Assembly (NCBI RefSeq): GCF_025755255.1
Contig: NZ_JALIEB010000003.1
Span: 1-64,000, forward strand
Source: Roseobacter sinensis
Lineage (GTDB): Bacteria > Pseudomonadota > Alphaproteobacteria > Rhodobacterales > Rhodobacteraceae
Reading direction: 5' to 3'
Length of the DNA stretch: 64,000 bases
Shown here: piece by piece, positions 18,403 to 26,780 of the stretch
Layout: each line of letters begins with the position of its first letter
Position numbering within the stretch: position 1 is the stretch's first letter
Translations under genes and position numbers: made by a program
Notes under the pieces: model-generated
The model's database searches: none
What the model was told of the DNA's origin: nothing
The model's input: only the letters and a program-made list of their open reading frames with translations

Positions 18403-19593
18403 ATGAAAAAGATGCTTCTGGCCTCGACGGCCGCAGCACTTGTGGCGACCTCGGCGCTGGCCGACGGTCATGCAAAAGAAGTCAAGCTGGGCATCCTGAT
18501 CGGCTTTACCGGGCCCATTGAATCGCTCGCAGGCCCCATGGCCGCTGGTGCGGAACTGGCCATGCAGGAAGCGACCGACAGCGGCAAGCTGCTCGACGCG
18601 GCCACGGTCACGCCGATGCGCGCCGACACCGGCTGTATCGACAACGGTCTCAGCACGTCGAACGGTGAGCGTCTGCTGGCCGACGGTGTGCACGGCATCA
18701 TCGGCGGCGATTGCTCGGGTGTCACCGGTGCGATCCTGCAGAACGTGGCCATTCCGAATGGCATGGTGATGATCTCGCCGTCTGCGACCTCTCCGGGCCT
18801 GTCGACCGTGGAAGACAATGACCTCTTCTTCCGCACCGCACCGTCGGATGCGCGCGAAGGTGAAGTGATGGCCGAGGTGCTGCAGGAGCGTGGCGTGCAA
18901 TCCATCGCCCTGACCTATACCAACAACGATTACGGCAAGGGTCTGGCCGACGCAATTGAGAGCAATTTCAAGAAGATCGGGGGCGAAGTGACCATCGTGG
19001 CCGCGCATGAAGACGGCAAGGCCGACTACTCCGCCGAGATGGGTGCGCTGGCCTCCGCCGGTGGCGACATCCTCGTGGTCGCAGGGTATCTGGACCAGGG
19101 TGGCCTGGGCATCATCAACGCAGCACTCGATTCTGGTGCCTTCGACACCTTCGGCCTGCCCGGCGGCATGATCGGAGACAGCCTGCCCGCAAACGTGGGA
19201 CCGGCGCTCGATGGTTCATACGGCCAGATCGCGGGGTCGGGCGGCGAAGGCATCGACAAGCTGACCGCGCTGGCGGGGGACGCCTTCGATGCGACCTCGC
19301 CCTACACGCCGGAAAGCTACGATGCCGCGGCGCTCTTCATGCTGGCGATGCAGGCGGCGGACAGCACCGACCCTGCGGACTATGGTCCGAAGATCCTCGA
19401 GGTGGCCAACGCACCGGGTGAGAAGATCTATCCCGGCGAGCTTGGCAAGGCCTTCGACATCCTGCGCGAGGGCGGCGACATCGACTATGTGGGCGCGTCG
19501 GCAGTCGAGCTGATCGGCCCAGGGGAGTCGGCGGGCACCTATCGCCTGATCGAGGTGAAAGACGGCGAGAACACCACCATCGGGTTCAAGTAA
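18403..19593 (+). CDS. Branched-chain amino acid-type ABC transporter substrate-binding protein
   Basis: The 396-residue periplasmic protein has a clear signal peptide (KKMLLASTAAALVATSALA, mature DGHAKEVKLGILIGFTGP) and the Leu/Ile/Val-binding fold (type I periplasmic protein). It starts an operon with two ATPases and two permeases. The ligand cannot be named: relatives carry amino acids, amides, urea or aromatic compounds. A 13-base-pair stem-loop follows the stop and probably raises its yield over the membrane parts. Confidence 0.9.
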   Translation: MKKMLLASTAAALVATSALADGHAKEVKLGILIGFTGPIESLAGPMAAGAELAMQEATDSGKLLDAATVTPMRADTGCIDNGLSTSNGERLLADGVHGIIGGDCSGVTGAILQNVAIPNGMVMISPSATSPGLSTVEDNDLFFRTAPSDAREGEVMAEVLQERGVQSIALTYTNNDYGKGLADAIESNFKKIGGEVTIVAAHEDGKADYSAEMGALASAGGDILVVAGYLDQGGLGIINAALDSGAFDTFGLPGGMIGDSLPANVGPALDGSYGQIAGSGGEGIDKLTALAGDAFDATSPYTPESYDAAALFMLAMQAADSTDPADYGPKILEVANAPGEKIYPGELGKAFDILREGGDIDYVGASAVELIGPGESAGTYRLIEVKDGENTTIGFK

Positions 19594-19612
19594 GCCGCCG
19601 CATCACGACTTG

Positions 19613-19643
19613 AGCAGCCCGGAGCCATGCGCTCTGGGCTGTT
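19613..19643 (+). other. Intercistronic stem-loop after the binding-protein gene
   Basis: The 13-base arms at 19613-19625 and 19631-19643 (cores CAGCCC and GGGCTG) pair with two G-T wobbles around a five-base loop. No T-run follows. It sits between the binding-protein gene and livG, the same arrangement as at pstS. Confidence 0.55.
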
Positions 19644-19686
19644 CCAATGATAAGACACGCGCAGCCAGCGCGGATGGGGACTTCGG

Positions 19687-20469
19687 ATGATCGTCGTTCA
19701 CGACCTTCACAAGCATTTCGGCGGCTTCCATGCCGTTGATGGCGCCAGCCTGGAAATCGAAAAGGGTATGATCACCGGGTTGATCGGCCCGAATGGTGCC
19801 GGAAAGACAACTCTTTTCAACGTGATCGCGGGCGTTCTTGAACCAACCTCCGGCCGGGTGACGATGGATGGCGAGGACATCACGGGCCTGCCGCCGCATA
19901 CGCTCTTTCACAAAGGGCTGCTGCGCACCTTCCAGATCGCACATGAGTTTTCCTCCATGACCTGCCGCGAGAACCTGATGATGGTGCCGGGGCATCAGTC
20001 GGGCGAGACGCTGTGGAACACCTGGTTCGGGCGCCGGCGGATTGCGGATGAAGAGCGCGCGCTGAAGGCCAAGGCCGATGAGGTCTTGGAGTTCCTGACC
20101 ATCGCGCATCTGGCGGATCACAAGGCGGGGCAGATCTCGGGCGGGCAGAAAAAGCTCCTGGAGTTGGGCCGCACGATGATGGTGGACGCCAAGATCGTCT
20201 TTCTCGATGAGGTGGGCGCGGGCGTGAACCGGACCCTGCTGAACACCATCGGCGACGCCATCATCCGGCTGAACCAGGACCGCGGCTATACCTTCGTGGT
20301 CATCGAACATGACATGGATTTCATCGGGCGTCTCTGCGATCCGGTGATCTGCATGGCCGAGGGCAAGGTACTCGCCGAAGGCACGCTCGACGAGATCAAG
20401 GCGAATGAGCAGGTGATCGAGGCCTATCTGGGCACCGGTCTGAAGAACAAGGACAAGGTGGACGCATGA
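19687..20469 (+). CDS. livG: ABC transporter ATP-binding protein, LivG type
   Basis: The 260-residue ATPase has Walker A GPNGAGKTT, signature ISGGQKKLLELGR and the LivG-type C-terminus (DPVICMAEGKVLAEGT). The Walker B region reads VFLDEVGAGVN instead of the usual DEPxxGLN, but the catalytic Glu is kept, so it should still hydrolyse ATP. With LivF it powers the branched-chain-type importer encoded here. Confidence 0.92.
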   Translation: MIVVHDLHKHFGGFHAVDGASLEIEKGMITGLIGPNGAGKTTLFNVIAGVLEPTSGRVTMDGEDITGLPPHTLFHKGLLRTFQIAHEFSSMTCRENLMMVPGHQSGETLWNTWFGRRRIADEERALKAKADEVLEFLTIAHLADHKAGQISGGQKKLLELGRTMMVDAKIVFLDEVGAGVNRTLLNTIGDAIIRLNQDRGYTFVVIEHDMDFIGRLCDPVICMAEGKVLAEGTLDEIKANEQVIEAYLGTGLKNKDKVDA

Positions 20470-20484
20470 GTGTGGGTGATCCTT

Positions 20485-20584
20485 GGGGCGCCGCCCCGTT
20501 CGGCCCTCAACCTGTCCGCTGGACAGGTTGCCGCTCGCGCGGACCGGGCCTCACCCCCCGGAGTATTTTTGGACGGGTGAAGAC
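20485..20584 (+). repeat. Dispersed intergenic element, copy 1 (hairpins plus GGAGTATTTTT box)
   Basis: The gap between livG and livF holds a short hairpin GGGGC/GCCCC (20485-20497), a perfect hairpin AACCTGTCC-GCT-GGACAGGTT (20509-20529) and the box CCCCCGGAGTATTTT (20555-20569) followed by GACGGGTGAAG (20572-20582). The box ends two bases before the livF ATG. Two further copies of the GC hairpin plus box occur at 45596-45651 and 52321-52369. Confidence 0.7.
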
Positions 20585-21409
20585 ATGAGTTCGGATCCCT
20601 ACTCCGATCGCGGCAACAAGGATCTATCGCTGGGGAATCCGGCGGGCATGGGGACGGCGCGGCCCGTGAAATCCGGCGGGCGTGCCCATGCCGCGGCGGG
20701 CGGGCCGTTCCTGATCGGCGAGAAGATGACCGGCGGCTATGGTGCCGGGCCGGACATTCTGCACGATTGCACCATCGCGGTGGATCGGGGGGAGATTGCC
20801 GTGATCGTTGGGCCCAATGGGGCGGGCAAGTCGACGGGGATGAAGGCCGTGTTCGGGATGCTGAACTTGCGCGCCGGTCATGTGCGGCTGGATGGGGAGG
20901 ATATTACCGCGCTGTCGCCGCAGGACCGGGTGGCCAAGGGCATGGGCTTCGTGCCGCAGACCTCGAACATCTTCACCTCCATGACCGTGGAGGAGAACCT
21001 GGAGATGGGGGCGTTCATTCGCACCGATGACATCCGCCCCACCATGGAGCAGATCTATGACCTCTTCCCCATCCTACGCGAGAAGCGGCGGCAGCCGGCG
21101 GGGGAGCTCTCGGGCGGGCAGCGCCAGCAAGTGGCGGTGGGCCGCGCGCTGATGACGCAGCCCAAGGTGCTGATGCTGGATGAGCCGACGGCGGGGGTGA
21201 GCCCCATCGTGATGGATGAGCTGTTTGACCGGATCATCGAGGTGGCCCGCACGGGCATTCCGATCCTGATGGTGGAGCAGAACGCGCGGCAGGCGCTGGA
21301 GATCGCGGACAAGGGCTATGTGCTGATGCAGGGGCGGAATGCGTATACGGGGACAGGTAAGGAACTGTTGGCCGATCCCGAAGTGCGCAAGTCGTTTTTG
21401 GGGGGGTGA
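20585..21409 (+). CDS. livF: ABC transporter ATP-binding protein, LivF type
   Basis: The 274-residue ATPase has Walker A GPNGAGKST, signature LSGGQRQQVAVGRAL and Walker B VLMLDEPTAGVSP. About 45 residues precede the usual LivF start, a polar Gly/Ala-rich extension. The frame is open back to 20483, but that stretch is the dispersed element, so I take ATG 20585. The stop overlaps a GTG of the following unknown gene. Confidence 0.9.
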   Translation: MSSDPYSDRGNKDLSLGNPAGMGTARPVKSGGRAHAAAGGPFLIGEKMTGGYGAGPDILHDCTIAVDRGEIAVIVGPNGAGKSTGMKAVFGMLNLRAGHVRLDGEDITALSPQDRVAKGMGFVPQTSNIFTSMTVEENLEMGAFIRTDDIRPTMEQIYDLFPILREKRRQPAGELSGGQRQQVAVGRALMTQPKVLMLDEPTAGVSPIVMDELFDRIIEVARTGIPILMVEQNARQALEIADKGYVLMQGRNAYTGTGKELLADPEVRKSFLGG

Positions 21410-21411
21410 GG

Positions 21412-21891
21412 ATGCGGACGATTTCACTACTTGCATTCGTTTCGTCGCTTGGCTTCTCAACCGGGCTCTACGCTCAAGGATCCATAAAGGAATTCTTCTT
21501 TGACGAGTTAGCGCCACGCATCGTTGATGCAGGGGGACTTGAAGTTGCTTGTTTGGTGGAGAACCAATGCATCGATGCAGCCTGTACTGAGCATTCTGAT
21601 AATAGCGTGTTGGTCGTGAAGCAGCCCGAAGATGGTCGCTCAATCGATCAGCTTCCGGTCTCTGAAATCGCGGCTTTGGAAGCATTGCTTTGGATGGGTA
21701 ACACGCTGTTAAGCTTGGAAGGCGGCGGTAATGTGGATCATTTCTGGGGTCTTGGGATTCCAAGTTACAACGATGACCTTAGGGCGTCTTTCGTAGCTTC
21801 GCTGCAAGGTGGGCAGATGTCACTCACGTTGCAGAATACAAAAACCATGCAAACAATAAGCTACTTTGGAACTTGTGAGGCAGAGAGCTGA
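21412..21891 (+). CDS. Hypothetical secreted protein inside the liv operon
   Basis: I do not recognise this protein of about 159 residues. It has a probable signal peptide (RTISLLAFVSSLGFSTGLYAQ) and four Cys after it (near VACLVENQCIDAAC and the C-terminal FGTCEAES), compatible with disulfides in a periplasmic protein. A GTG at 21406 overlapping the livF stop is an alternative start. Base composition is clearly AT-richer than its neighbours, suggesting a late insertion, yet the junctions (GTGA, TGATG) keep the operon translationally coupled. It could be an accessory factor of the transporter. Confidence 0.7.
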   Translation: MRTISLLAFVSSLGFSTGLYAQGSIKEFFFDELAPRIVDAGGLEVACLVENQCIDAACTEHSDNSVLVVKQPEDGRSIDQLPVSEIAALEALLWMGNTLLSLEGGGNVDHFWGLGIPSYNDDLRASFVASLQGGQMSLTLQNTKTMQTISYFGTCEAES

Positions 21892-22901
21892 TGGACTTCC
21901 TCAACGCTTTCATCGCCCTCTCGAACTTCGTGATCGTCCCGGCTGTGGCCTATGGCTCGCAATTGGCGCTGGGGGCGCTGGGGGTTACGCTGATCTACGG
22001 CATTCTGCGGTTCTCGAATTTTGCCCATGGGGACACCATGGCTTTTGGGGCGATGGTGACAGTGCTCATGACCTGGCTCTTTCAGGCGCAGGGGGTGAGC
22101 CTGGGGCCGCTGCCGACCGCCCTGCTCGCCCTGCCCTTCGGGATTCTGGGGTGTATGCTGCTGGTGCTGATCACCGACCGGGCCGTTTATCGGTTTTACC
22201 GGGCGCAGAAGGCCAAGCCGGTGATTTTTGTAATTGTGTCGCTGGGGGTGACCTTCATTTTGAACGGCATTGTGCGCTTCATTATCGGGCCGGATGACCA
22301 GCGGTTTCTGGACGGTGAGCGCTTCATCGTCTCGGCGCGGACCTTCCGCGAGATGACCGGGTTGCGCGAGGGGCTGGCGTTCAAGACGACGCAGGGCATC
22401 ACCATTGTCACGGCGGTGGTCGTGGTCGCCCTGCTCTTCTGGTTTTTGAACCGCACGCGCACGGGCAAGTCGATGCGGGCCTATTCGGACAATGAGGATC
22501 TGGCGCTGCTCTCAGGCATCAACCCGGAGCGCGTCGTCATGGTGACCTGGCTGATCGTGGCCGCACTCGCCACCACGGCGGGTGTGCTCTACGGGCTCGA
22601 CAAGTCGTTCAAGCCCTTCACCTATTTCCAGCTGCTGCTGCCGATCTTTGCGAGCGCCATCGTGGGCGGCTTGGGCAATCCGCTGGGGGCGATTGCAGGG
22701 GGCTTTGTCATCGCCTTTTCCGAGGTCACAGTGACCTATGCGTGGAAGAAGGTGGTGACATACATCGTGCCGGAGGAGATGGCGCCGAGCGGGCTGCTGC
22801 AATTGCTCTCCACCGACTACAAGTTCGCGGTGAGCTTCCTCATTCTGCTCATCGTGTTGCTCTTCAAGCCGACGGGGCTTTTCAAGGGGAAAGCGGTATG
22901 A
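21891..22901 (+). CDS. livH: Branched-chain-type ABC transporter permease LivH
   Basis: The 336-residue membrane protein has about eight hydrophobic segments and LivH motifs, GVTLIYGILRFSNFAHGD near residues 33-50 and LGNPLGAIAGGFVIAFSE near 262-279. Its start shares bases with the upstream stop (TGATG), and its own stop overlaps the livM ATG. Confidence 0.92.
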   Translation: MDFLNAFIALSNFVIVPAVAYGSQLALGALGVTLIYGILRFSNFAHGDTMAFGAMVTVLMTWLFQAQGVSLGPLPTALLALPFGILGCMLLVLITDRAVYRFYRAQKAKPVIFVIVSLGVTFILNGIVRFIIGPDDQRFLDGERFIVSARTFREMTGLREGLAFKTTQGITIVTAVVVVALLFWFLNRTRTGKSMRAYSDNEDLALLSGINPERVVMVTWLIVAALATTAGVLYGLDKSFKPFTYFQLLLPIFASAIVGGLGNPLGAIAGGFVIAFSEVTVTYAWKKVVTYIVPEEMAPSGLLQLLSTDYKFAVSFLILLIVLLFKPTGLFKGKAV

Positions 22902-24217
22902 ACGCGCCTCTGGTCAAGAACATGATGCTCTTTGCGATTGTCGCCGTACTGATCGCTTATGTGGGGGTGACGCAGGGCTGGAACACGGCGCTGGTGATCG
23001 TCAACATGGGGCTGATCTCGGCGATCATGGCGCTGGGGGTGAACCTGCAGTGGGGGTTTGCGGGGCTCTTCAACGTCGGGATCATGGGGTTCGTGGCCCT
23101 TGGCGGGCTGGCCGCGGTGCTGATGGGGATGCCGGCGACCCCCGGCGCCTTCGAAGCCGGGGGTTGGACCATCCTCGGGGCGCTTGCCTTTGCGGTGGCA
23201 GTGATCGGCGCCGTGGTGTTGCTGCGGTCGCGCATGGCGCCGGGGGTGCTGCGCAAGCTGGTGGTCGTGGGGATGCTGGTGGCCGGGTTCTTCATTTACC
23301 GCGCGCTCTTTGATCCGGGCGTGGCGGCGGTGGAGGAGATCAACCCCGCGCTGACCGGCTATCTCGGCGGGCTCGGGATCAACCAGGGGCTCTGGGTGGC
23401 GCTGGCCTGGCCGGTGGGCGGGCTCTTTGCCGCCGCGGCGGCCTGGGTGATCGGGAAGACGGCGCTGGGGTTGCGCTCGGACTATCTGGCGATTGCGACC
23501 CTGGGAATTGCGGAGATCATTATCTCGGTGCTGAAGAACGAGGATTGGCTGTCGCGGGGGGTGAAGAATGTGGTCGGCCTGCCCCGGCCCACGCCCTTCG
23601 AGATCGAGTTGCAGAACGACCCGGCCTTTGTGGAGCGCGCGGCGGGTCTCGGGTTCACCGCTGTCGAGGCCTCGACGCTCTATGTGAAGCTGCTCTATGC
23701 GGGGCTGTTCCTGATCGTGCTGCTGGTGCTTCTCTGGATGGCGCAGCGGGCGCTCAACAGCCCCTGGGGGCGGATGATGCGGGCCATTCGCGACAATGAG
23801 GTGGCGGCGGAGGCCATGGGCAAGGATGTGACCGCCCGGCATTTACAGATCTTCGTGTTGGGCTCGGCGATCTGCGGGATCGCGGGGGCGATGATGACGA
23901 CGCTCGACGGGCAGCTGACGCCGGGGACGTATCAGCCGCTGCGGTTCACCTTCTTGGTCTGGGTCATGGTGATCGTGGGCGGCTCGGGCAACAACTTCGG
24001 AGCCGTGCTGGGCGGGTTCCTGATCTGGTTCCTCTGGGTGCAGGTGGAGCCGATGGGGCTGTGGCTGATGGAGCTGATCACCTCCGGCATGGCCGATGGC
24101 TCGCCACTGAAGGCGCATCTGATCGAGAGCGCGGCGCATATGCGGCTTTTCACGATGGGGCTGGTGCTGCTGCTGGTGCTGCGGTTCAGCCCGCGAGGGT
24201 TGATCCCGGAGAGGTAA
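22898..24217 (+). CDS. livM: Branched-chain-type ABC transporter permease LivM
   Basis: The 439-residue permease has the LivM core (GVNLQWGFAGLFNVGIMGF; ALGLRSDYLAIATLGIAEI; GRMMRAIRDNEVAAEAMGKD). It is longer than a typical LivM because of extra hydrophobic and loop segments between residues 85 and 190. ATG 22898 overlaps the livH stop. It is the last gene of the operon; no clear terminator follows. Confidence 0.92.
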   Translation: MNAPLVKNMMLFAIVAVLIAYVGVTQGWNTALVIVNMGLISAIMALGVNLQWGFAGLFNVGIMGFVALGGLAAVLMGMPATPGAFEAGGWTILGALAFAVAVIGAVVLLRSRMAPGVLRKLVVVGMLVAGFFIYRALFDPGVAAVEEINPALTGYLGGLGINQGLWVALAWPVGGLFAAAAAWVIGKTALGLRSDYLAIATLGIAEIIISVLKNEDWLSRGVKNVVGLPRPTPFEIELQNDPAFVERAAGLGFTAVEASTLYVKLLYAGLFLIVLLVLLWMAQRALNSPWGRMMRAIRDNEVAAEAMGKDVTARHLQIFVLGSAICGIAGAMMTTLDGQLTPGTYQPLRFTFLVWVMVIVGGSGNNFGAVLGGFLIWFLWVQVEPMGLWLMELITSGMADGSPLKAHLIESAAHMRLFTMGLVLLLVLRFSPRGLIPER

Positions 24218-24276
24218 ACTGTCTCTTAAATCTTGCGGAAAAACTCACCCACCGCTCTTGACGAAAGACAACTCGT

Positions 24277-24480
24277 TTATTCCTGCTTCCGAAAAGCCTC
24301 TTCGACTGCAATCGGAACAAAGACCGGCCAACACAATAAAACAACGCCGTTGATGATGGCAGCCCAAAGGTAGTCAAACCGAAATCCAACCACAAAAATG
24401 GAGATAAGAGCTGGCGAAGCATATCCGAGCAAGAAGAAAAGGAAGCCTTGTTTGAAGAGCTGAATTCGAGTTTTCTTCAT
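24277..24480 (-). CDS. Small two-helix membrane protein of unknown function
   Basis: The predicted 67-residue protein starts KKTRIQLFKQ and has two hydrophobic helices, LFFLLGYASPALISIFVVGF and AAIINGVVLLCWPVFVPIAV, with a charged tail. I chose ATG 24480 because AGAGG lies at the right distance upstream; the frame is open to 24618 without a better start. It is not recognised. It lies in an AT-rich patch (24218-24800) and points away from another small membrane protein. Confidence 0.5.
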   Translation of the reverse strand: MKKTRIQLFKQGFLFFLLGYASPALISIFVVGFRFDYLWAAIINGVVLLCWPVFVPIAVEEAFRKQE

Positions 24481-24601
24481 CCTGCATCCTCTGGGTGCAA
24501 CAGACATACTCTGTGATATATGGTGGAATACACTGAATTGCTTTGGACAACTGGGCTGCAGAGCGATGTAATTCTTTGTGGCATTGAATAGAGTAGAGAG
24601 C

Positions 24602-24784
24602 GTGAAGCATAAAAACAACCGTTGGCTTCAGTTGGTGCTTTGGCTAGTGACTGTTGTTATTGCACTGAATGATCACATCAACGGTATAGACAGCGGCCCT
24701 GGTGTTCGCGCTGTCAAAGTCTACGCCTCGGTTGGTTGGATTTATGTGGGTTATTTGTTTGTGAAGTTTAACAGAATTGGGTGA
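24602..24784 (+). CDS. Small membrane protein of unknown function
   Basis: From the GTG at 24602 (GAGAG just upstream) this is a 60-residue protein with one strong hydrophobic helix, WLQLVLWLVTVVIAL, and a second weaker one, VYASVGWIYVGYLFV. An ATG at 24578 is an alternative start. It is AT-rich, unrelated by eye to the divergent 24277-24480 protein, and its function is unknown. Confidence 0.45.
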   Translation: MKHKNNRWLQLVLWLVTVVIALNDHINGIDSGPGVRAVKVYASVGWIYVGYLFVKFNRIG

Positions 24785-24863
24785 CGCACGACAGCGACGT
24801 CCGTATGTGCTGCCAGGTGATATAGCCTGCCACAAAAATGCCTATTCGTTTGCGTGAACCGTA

Positions 24864-24962
24864 TTATTCTCGCGCTTTATGCAGCGCGCCCAGATATCCG
24901 CCGCGCTGCACCACGATTTTTTGCACCCGCGCATAAGACATTTCGCTTTGCGCAGCTAGCAT
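24864..24962 (-). CDS. Possible 32-residue micro-ORF downstream of the HerA-like gene
   Basis: ATG 24962 is preceded by a well-spaced GGAG and opens a 32-codon frame that reads MLAAQSEMSYARVQKI and ends GALHKARE. It follows the HerA-like gene by 59 bases in the same direction and has coding-like GC content in an AT-rich patch. It might be a real small protein or a degraded gene start. No family is recognised. Confidence 0.3.
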   Translation of the reverse strand: MLAAQSEMSYARVQKIVVQRGGYLGALHKARE

Positions 24963-25021
24963 AAAAACTCCATGACCGAGTCGGGCTCAAAGCCGAAGCA
25001 GACGACATCCGCCTTCAAGGC

Positions 25022-26569
25022 TCACCGCCCCTTGAACAACCCGCCCAAAATGCCGCGGACGAGGCGGCGGCCGGTGGTGCCGGAGAGCTCTTTGATCACC
25101 GCATTCGCGACGGCGCCGCCGAGGCTTTGGGACTGGCGGCTGCTTGCGCGGGAGGTAGAGCGGGCGACGCGGGTGCCGGTGTAGCGGCGCGCGGCGCTGA
25201 ATTCGCGCGCGAGTGGGGACTCCTCTTCCTCGGCGGCTTCTTCGGCTTTAGCGGCCTCTTGCGCGGCCTGATCCGCTCGGCTCTTGAGGATTTCGAAGGC
25301 GGATTTTCGGTCCACGGGATCGTCATACTTCCCGGCCATGTCGGAGGCCACCATGAGCGCGGCCCGTTCCGCCTTGGTGATCGGCCCCAGTTGTGAGGAC
25401 GGCGGTCGGATCAGGGTGCGTTCGACCACGCCCGGCACGCCCTTTTTCTGCAGCATCGACGTCACGGCCTCGCCCACGCCGACCTCGCGGATCGCCTCTT
25501 CGGTGTCGAAAGCGGGGTTCTCGCGGTAGGTCTCGGCGGCCAGGCGCAGCTCCTTGCGGTCCTTCGCGGTGAAGGCGCGCAGGGCGTGCTGGATGCGGTT
25601 GCCAAGCTGGCCAAGGATGTCTTCGGGCACATCCGCCGGGTTCTGGGTGATGAAATAGACGCCCACACCCTTGGAGCGGATGAGCCGCGCCACCTGCTCG
25701 ACCTTGTCGACCAGCGCCTTGGGGGCGTCGTCGAAGAGCAGGTGTGCTTCGTCGAAGAAGAAGACCAGCTTGGGTTTCTCCGGGTCGCCCACTTCGGGCA
25801 GCTCCTCGAAAAGCTCGGAGAGCAGCCAGAGCAGGAAGGTGGCGTAGAGGCCGGGCGCGCCCATGAGCTTGTCGGCGGCGAGGATGTTGATCTGGCCCTT
25901 GCCGTCTGTCCCTACGCGCATGAGGTCGGAGAGCGCCAGCGCAGGCTCGCCGAAGAGCCCTGCCCCGCCCTGGTTCTCCAGCACCAGCAAGCGCCGCTGG
26001 ATCGCGCCGATGGAGGCGGCGGAGACATTGCCGTAGCGCAGCGAGAGTTCCTTGGCGTTCTCGCCGATCCAGACCAGCAGCGATTGCAGATCTTTCAGAT
26101 CCAGCAGCGGCAGCCCGTCTTCGTCGGCAAGACGGAAGGCGATGTTGAGGATACCCTCCTGCGCCTCGGTGAGCTCCAGCAGGCGGGCGAGCAGCAGAGG
26201 CCCCATCTCGGAAACCGTGGTGCGCACCGGGTGGCCCTGATCGCCGAAGAGGTCCCAGAAGGTGACCGGGAAGGCCTCGTAGACATAGTCGTCGAAGCCG
26301 ATCTTCTGCGCGCGGTCCGTGAAGGGCCCATGCAGCTTGTGCGCCTCGCTGCCCGGCTTGGCGAGGCCCGACAGATCGCCCTTCACATCGGAGAGGAACA
26401 CCGGCACGCCGGCCTTCGAGAACCCCTCGGCCATGATCTGCAGCGTGACGGTCTTGCCCGTGCCGGTGGCGCCCGCGATCAGCCCGTGGCGGTTGGCGTA
26501 GCGCAGTGAGAGGTGCTGCTGCGTGCCATAATCCGGCCCGCCGCCGCCGATGAAGATGCCTGATGTCAT
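25022..26569 (-). CDS. HerA-like ATPase of the DUF853/YjgR family
   Basis: The protein of about 515 residues has Walker A in [13 protein letters not shown] near residue 35 and Walker B in [16 protein letters not shown], followed by [20 protein letters not shown] and a charged Ala/Glu-rich C-terminal region ([20 protein letters not shown]). This is the YjgR family of HerA/FtsK-type NTPases, whose cellular job is unproven. I take ATG 26569; an in-frame ATG at 26611 would add 14 residues. The gene stands alone next to two candidate small RNAs. Confidence 0.88.
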   Translation of the reverse strand: MTSGIFIGGGGPDYGTQQHLSLRYANRHGLIAGATGTGKTVTLQIMAEGFSKAGVPVFLSDVKGDLSGLAKPGSEAHKLHGPFTDRAQKIGFDDYVYEAFPVTFWDLFGDQGHPVRTTVSEMGPLLLARLLELTEAQEGILNIAFRLADEDGLPLLDLKDLQSLLVWIGENAKELSLRYGNVSAASIGAIQRRLLVLENQGGAGLFGEPALALSDLMRVGTDGKGQINILAADKLMGAPGLYATFLLWLLSELFEELPEVGDPEKPKLVFFFDEAHLLFDDAPKALVDKVEQVARLIRSKGVGVYFITQNPADVPEDILGQLGNRIQHALRAFTAKDRKELRLAAETYRENPAFDTEEAIREVGVGEAVTSMLQKKGVPGVVERTLIRPPSSQLGPITKAERAALMVASDMAGKYDDPVDRKSAFEILKSRADQAAQEAAKAEEAAEEEESPLAREFSAARRYTGTRVARSTSRASSRQSQSLGGAVANAVIKELSGTTGRRLVRGILGGLFKGR

Positions 26570-26639
26570 GTGCCGGAGCTCCCCGCCTTCAAAAAAGTCT
26601 TTTGTCAGCATAGGTTTTTAACCTTTGCGCGCCATAGTC

Positions 26640-26728
26640 AATTCGTCCGAGCCGGTACACATGTCCTTCCCGGCGCGGACATCCTCCCTGTCAGACTGGC
26701 CGTGCCGCTTATCGGTACGGCCTTTTTT
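26640..26728 (+). ncRNA. Candidate small RNA with CCUCCC motif and intrinsic terminator
   Basis: No plus-strand gene lies upstream, yet a complete terminator is present: GGCCGTGCCG (26698-26707) pairs with CGGTACGGCC (26713-26722, one G-T pair), then six T (26723-26728). Before it a second stem, GTCCGAGCCGG (26645-26655) with CCGGCGCGGAC (26670-26680), has one mismatch and a 14-base loop. The linker 26681-26697 contains CCTCCC, an anti-Shine-Dalgarno sequence as found exposed in several Rhodobacter small RNAs. A CATAGT at 26633-26638 could be a -10 element, but I see no good -35. Confidence 0.5.
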
Positions 26729-26780
26729 CCGGATGCACGAAATATTTATGTAAGCGGTCTCATTTTTGACGAGTTTCCGG

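Noticed and set aside
18238-19008. N-terminal extension of the sugar dehydrogenase frame
   Set aside because: The extra 257 codons run antisense through the signal peptide and first half of the binding-protein gene; a signal peptide and ribosome site place the start at 18237.
20483-20584. Longer N-terminus for LivF
   Set aside because: The in-frame extension is the dispersed hairpin element, found in two other non-coding places, so it is not protein-coding.
22817-23842. Long minus-strand open frame opposite livM
   Set aside because: Same shadow effect; the translation is a His/Pro/Arg-rich pattern without any recognisable fold, while livM on the other strand is clear.
24800-25020. Transposase or integrase remnant
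   Set aside because: No terminal inverted repeats, target duplication or recognisable transposase fragment could be found; only a 32-codon frame is present.
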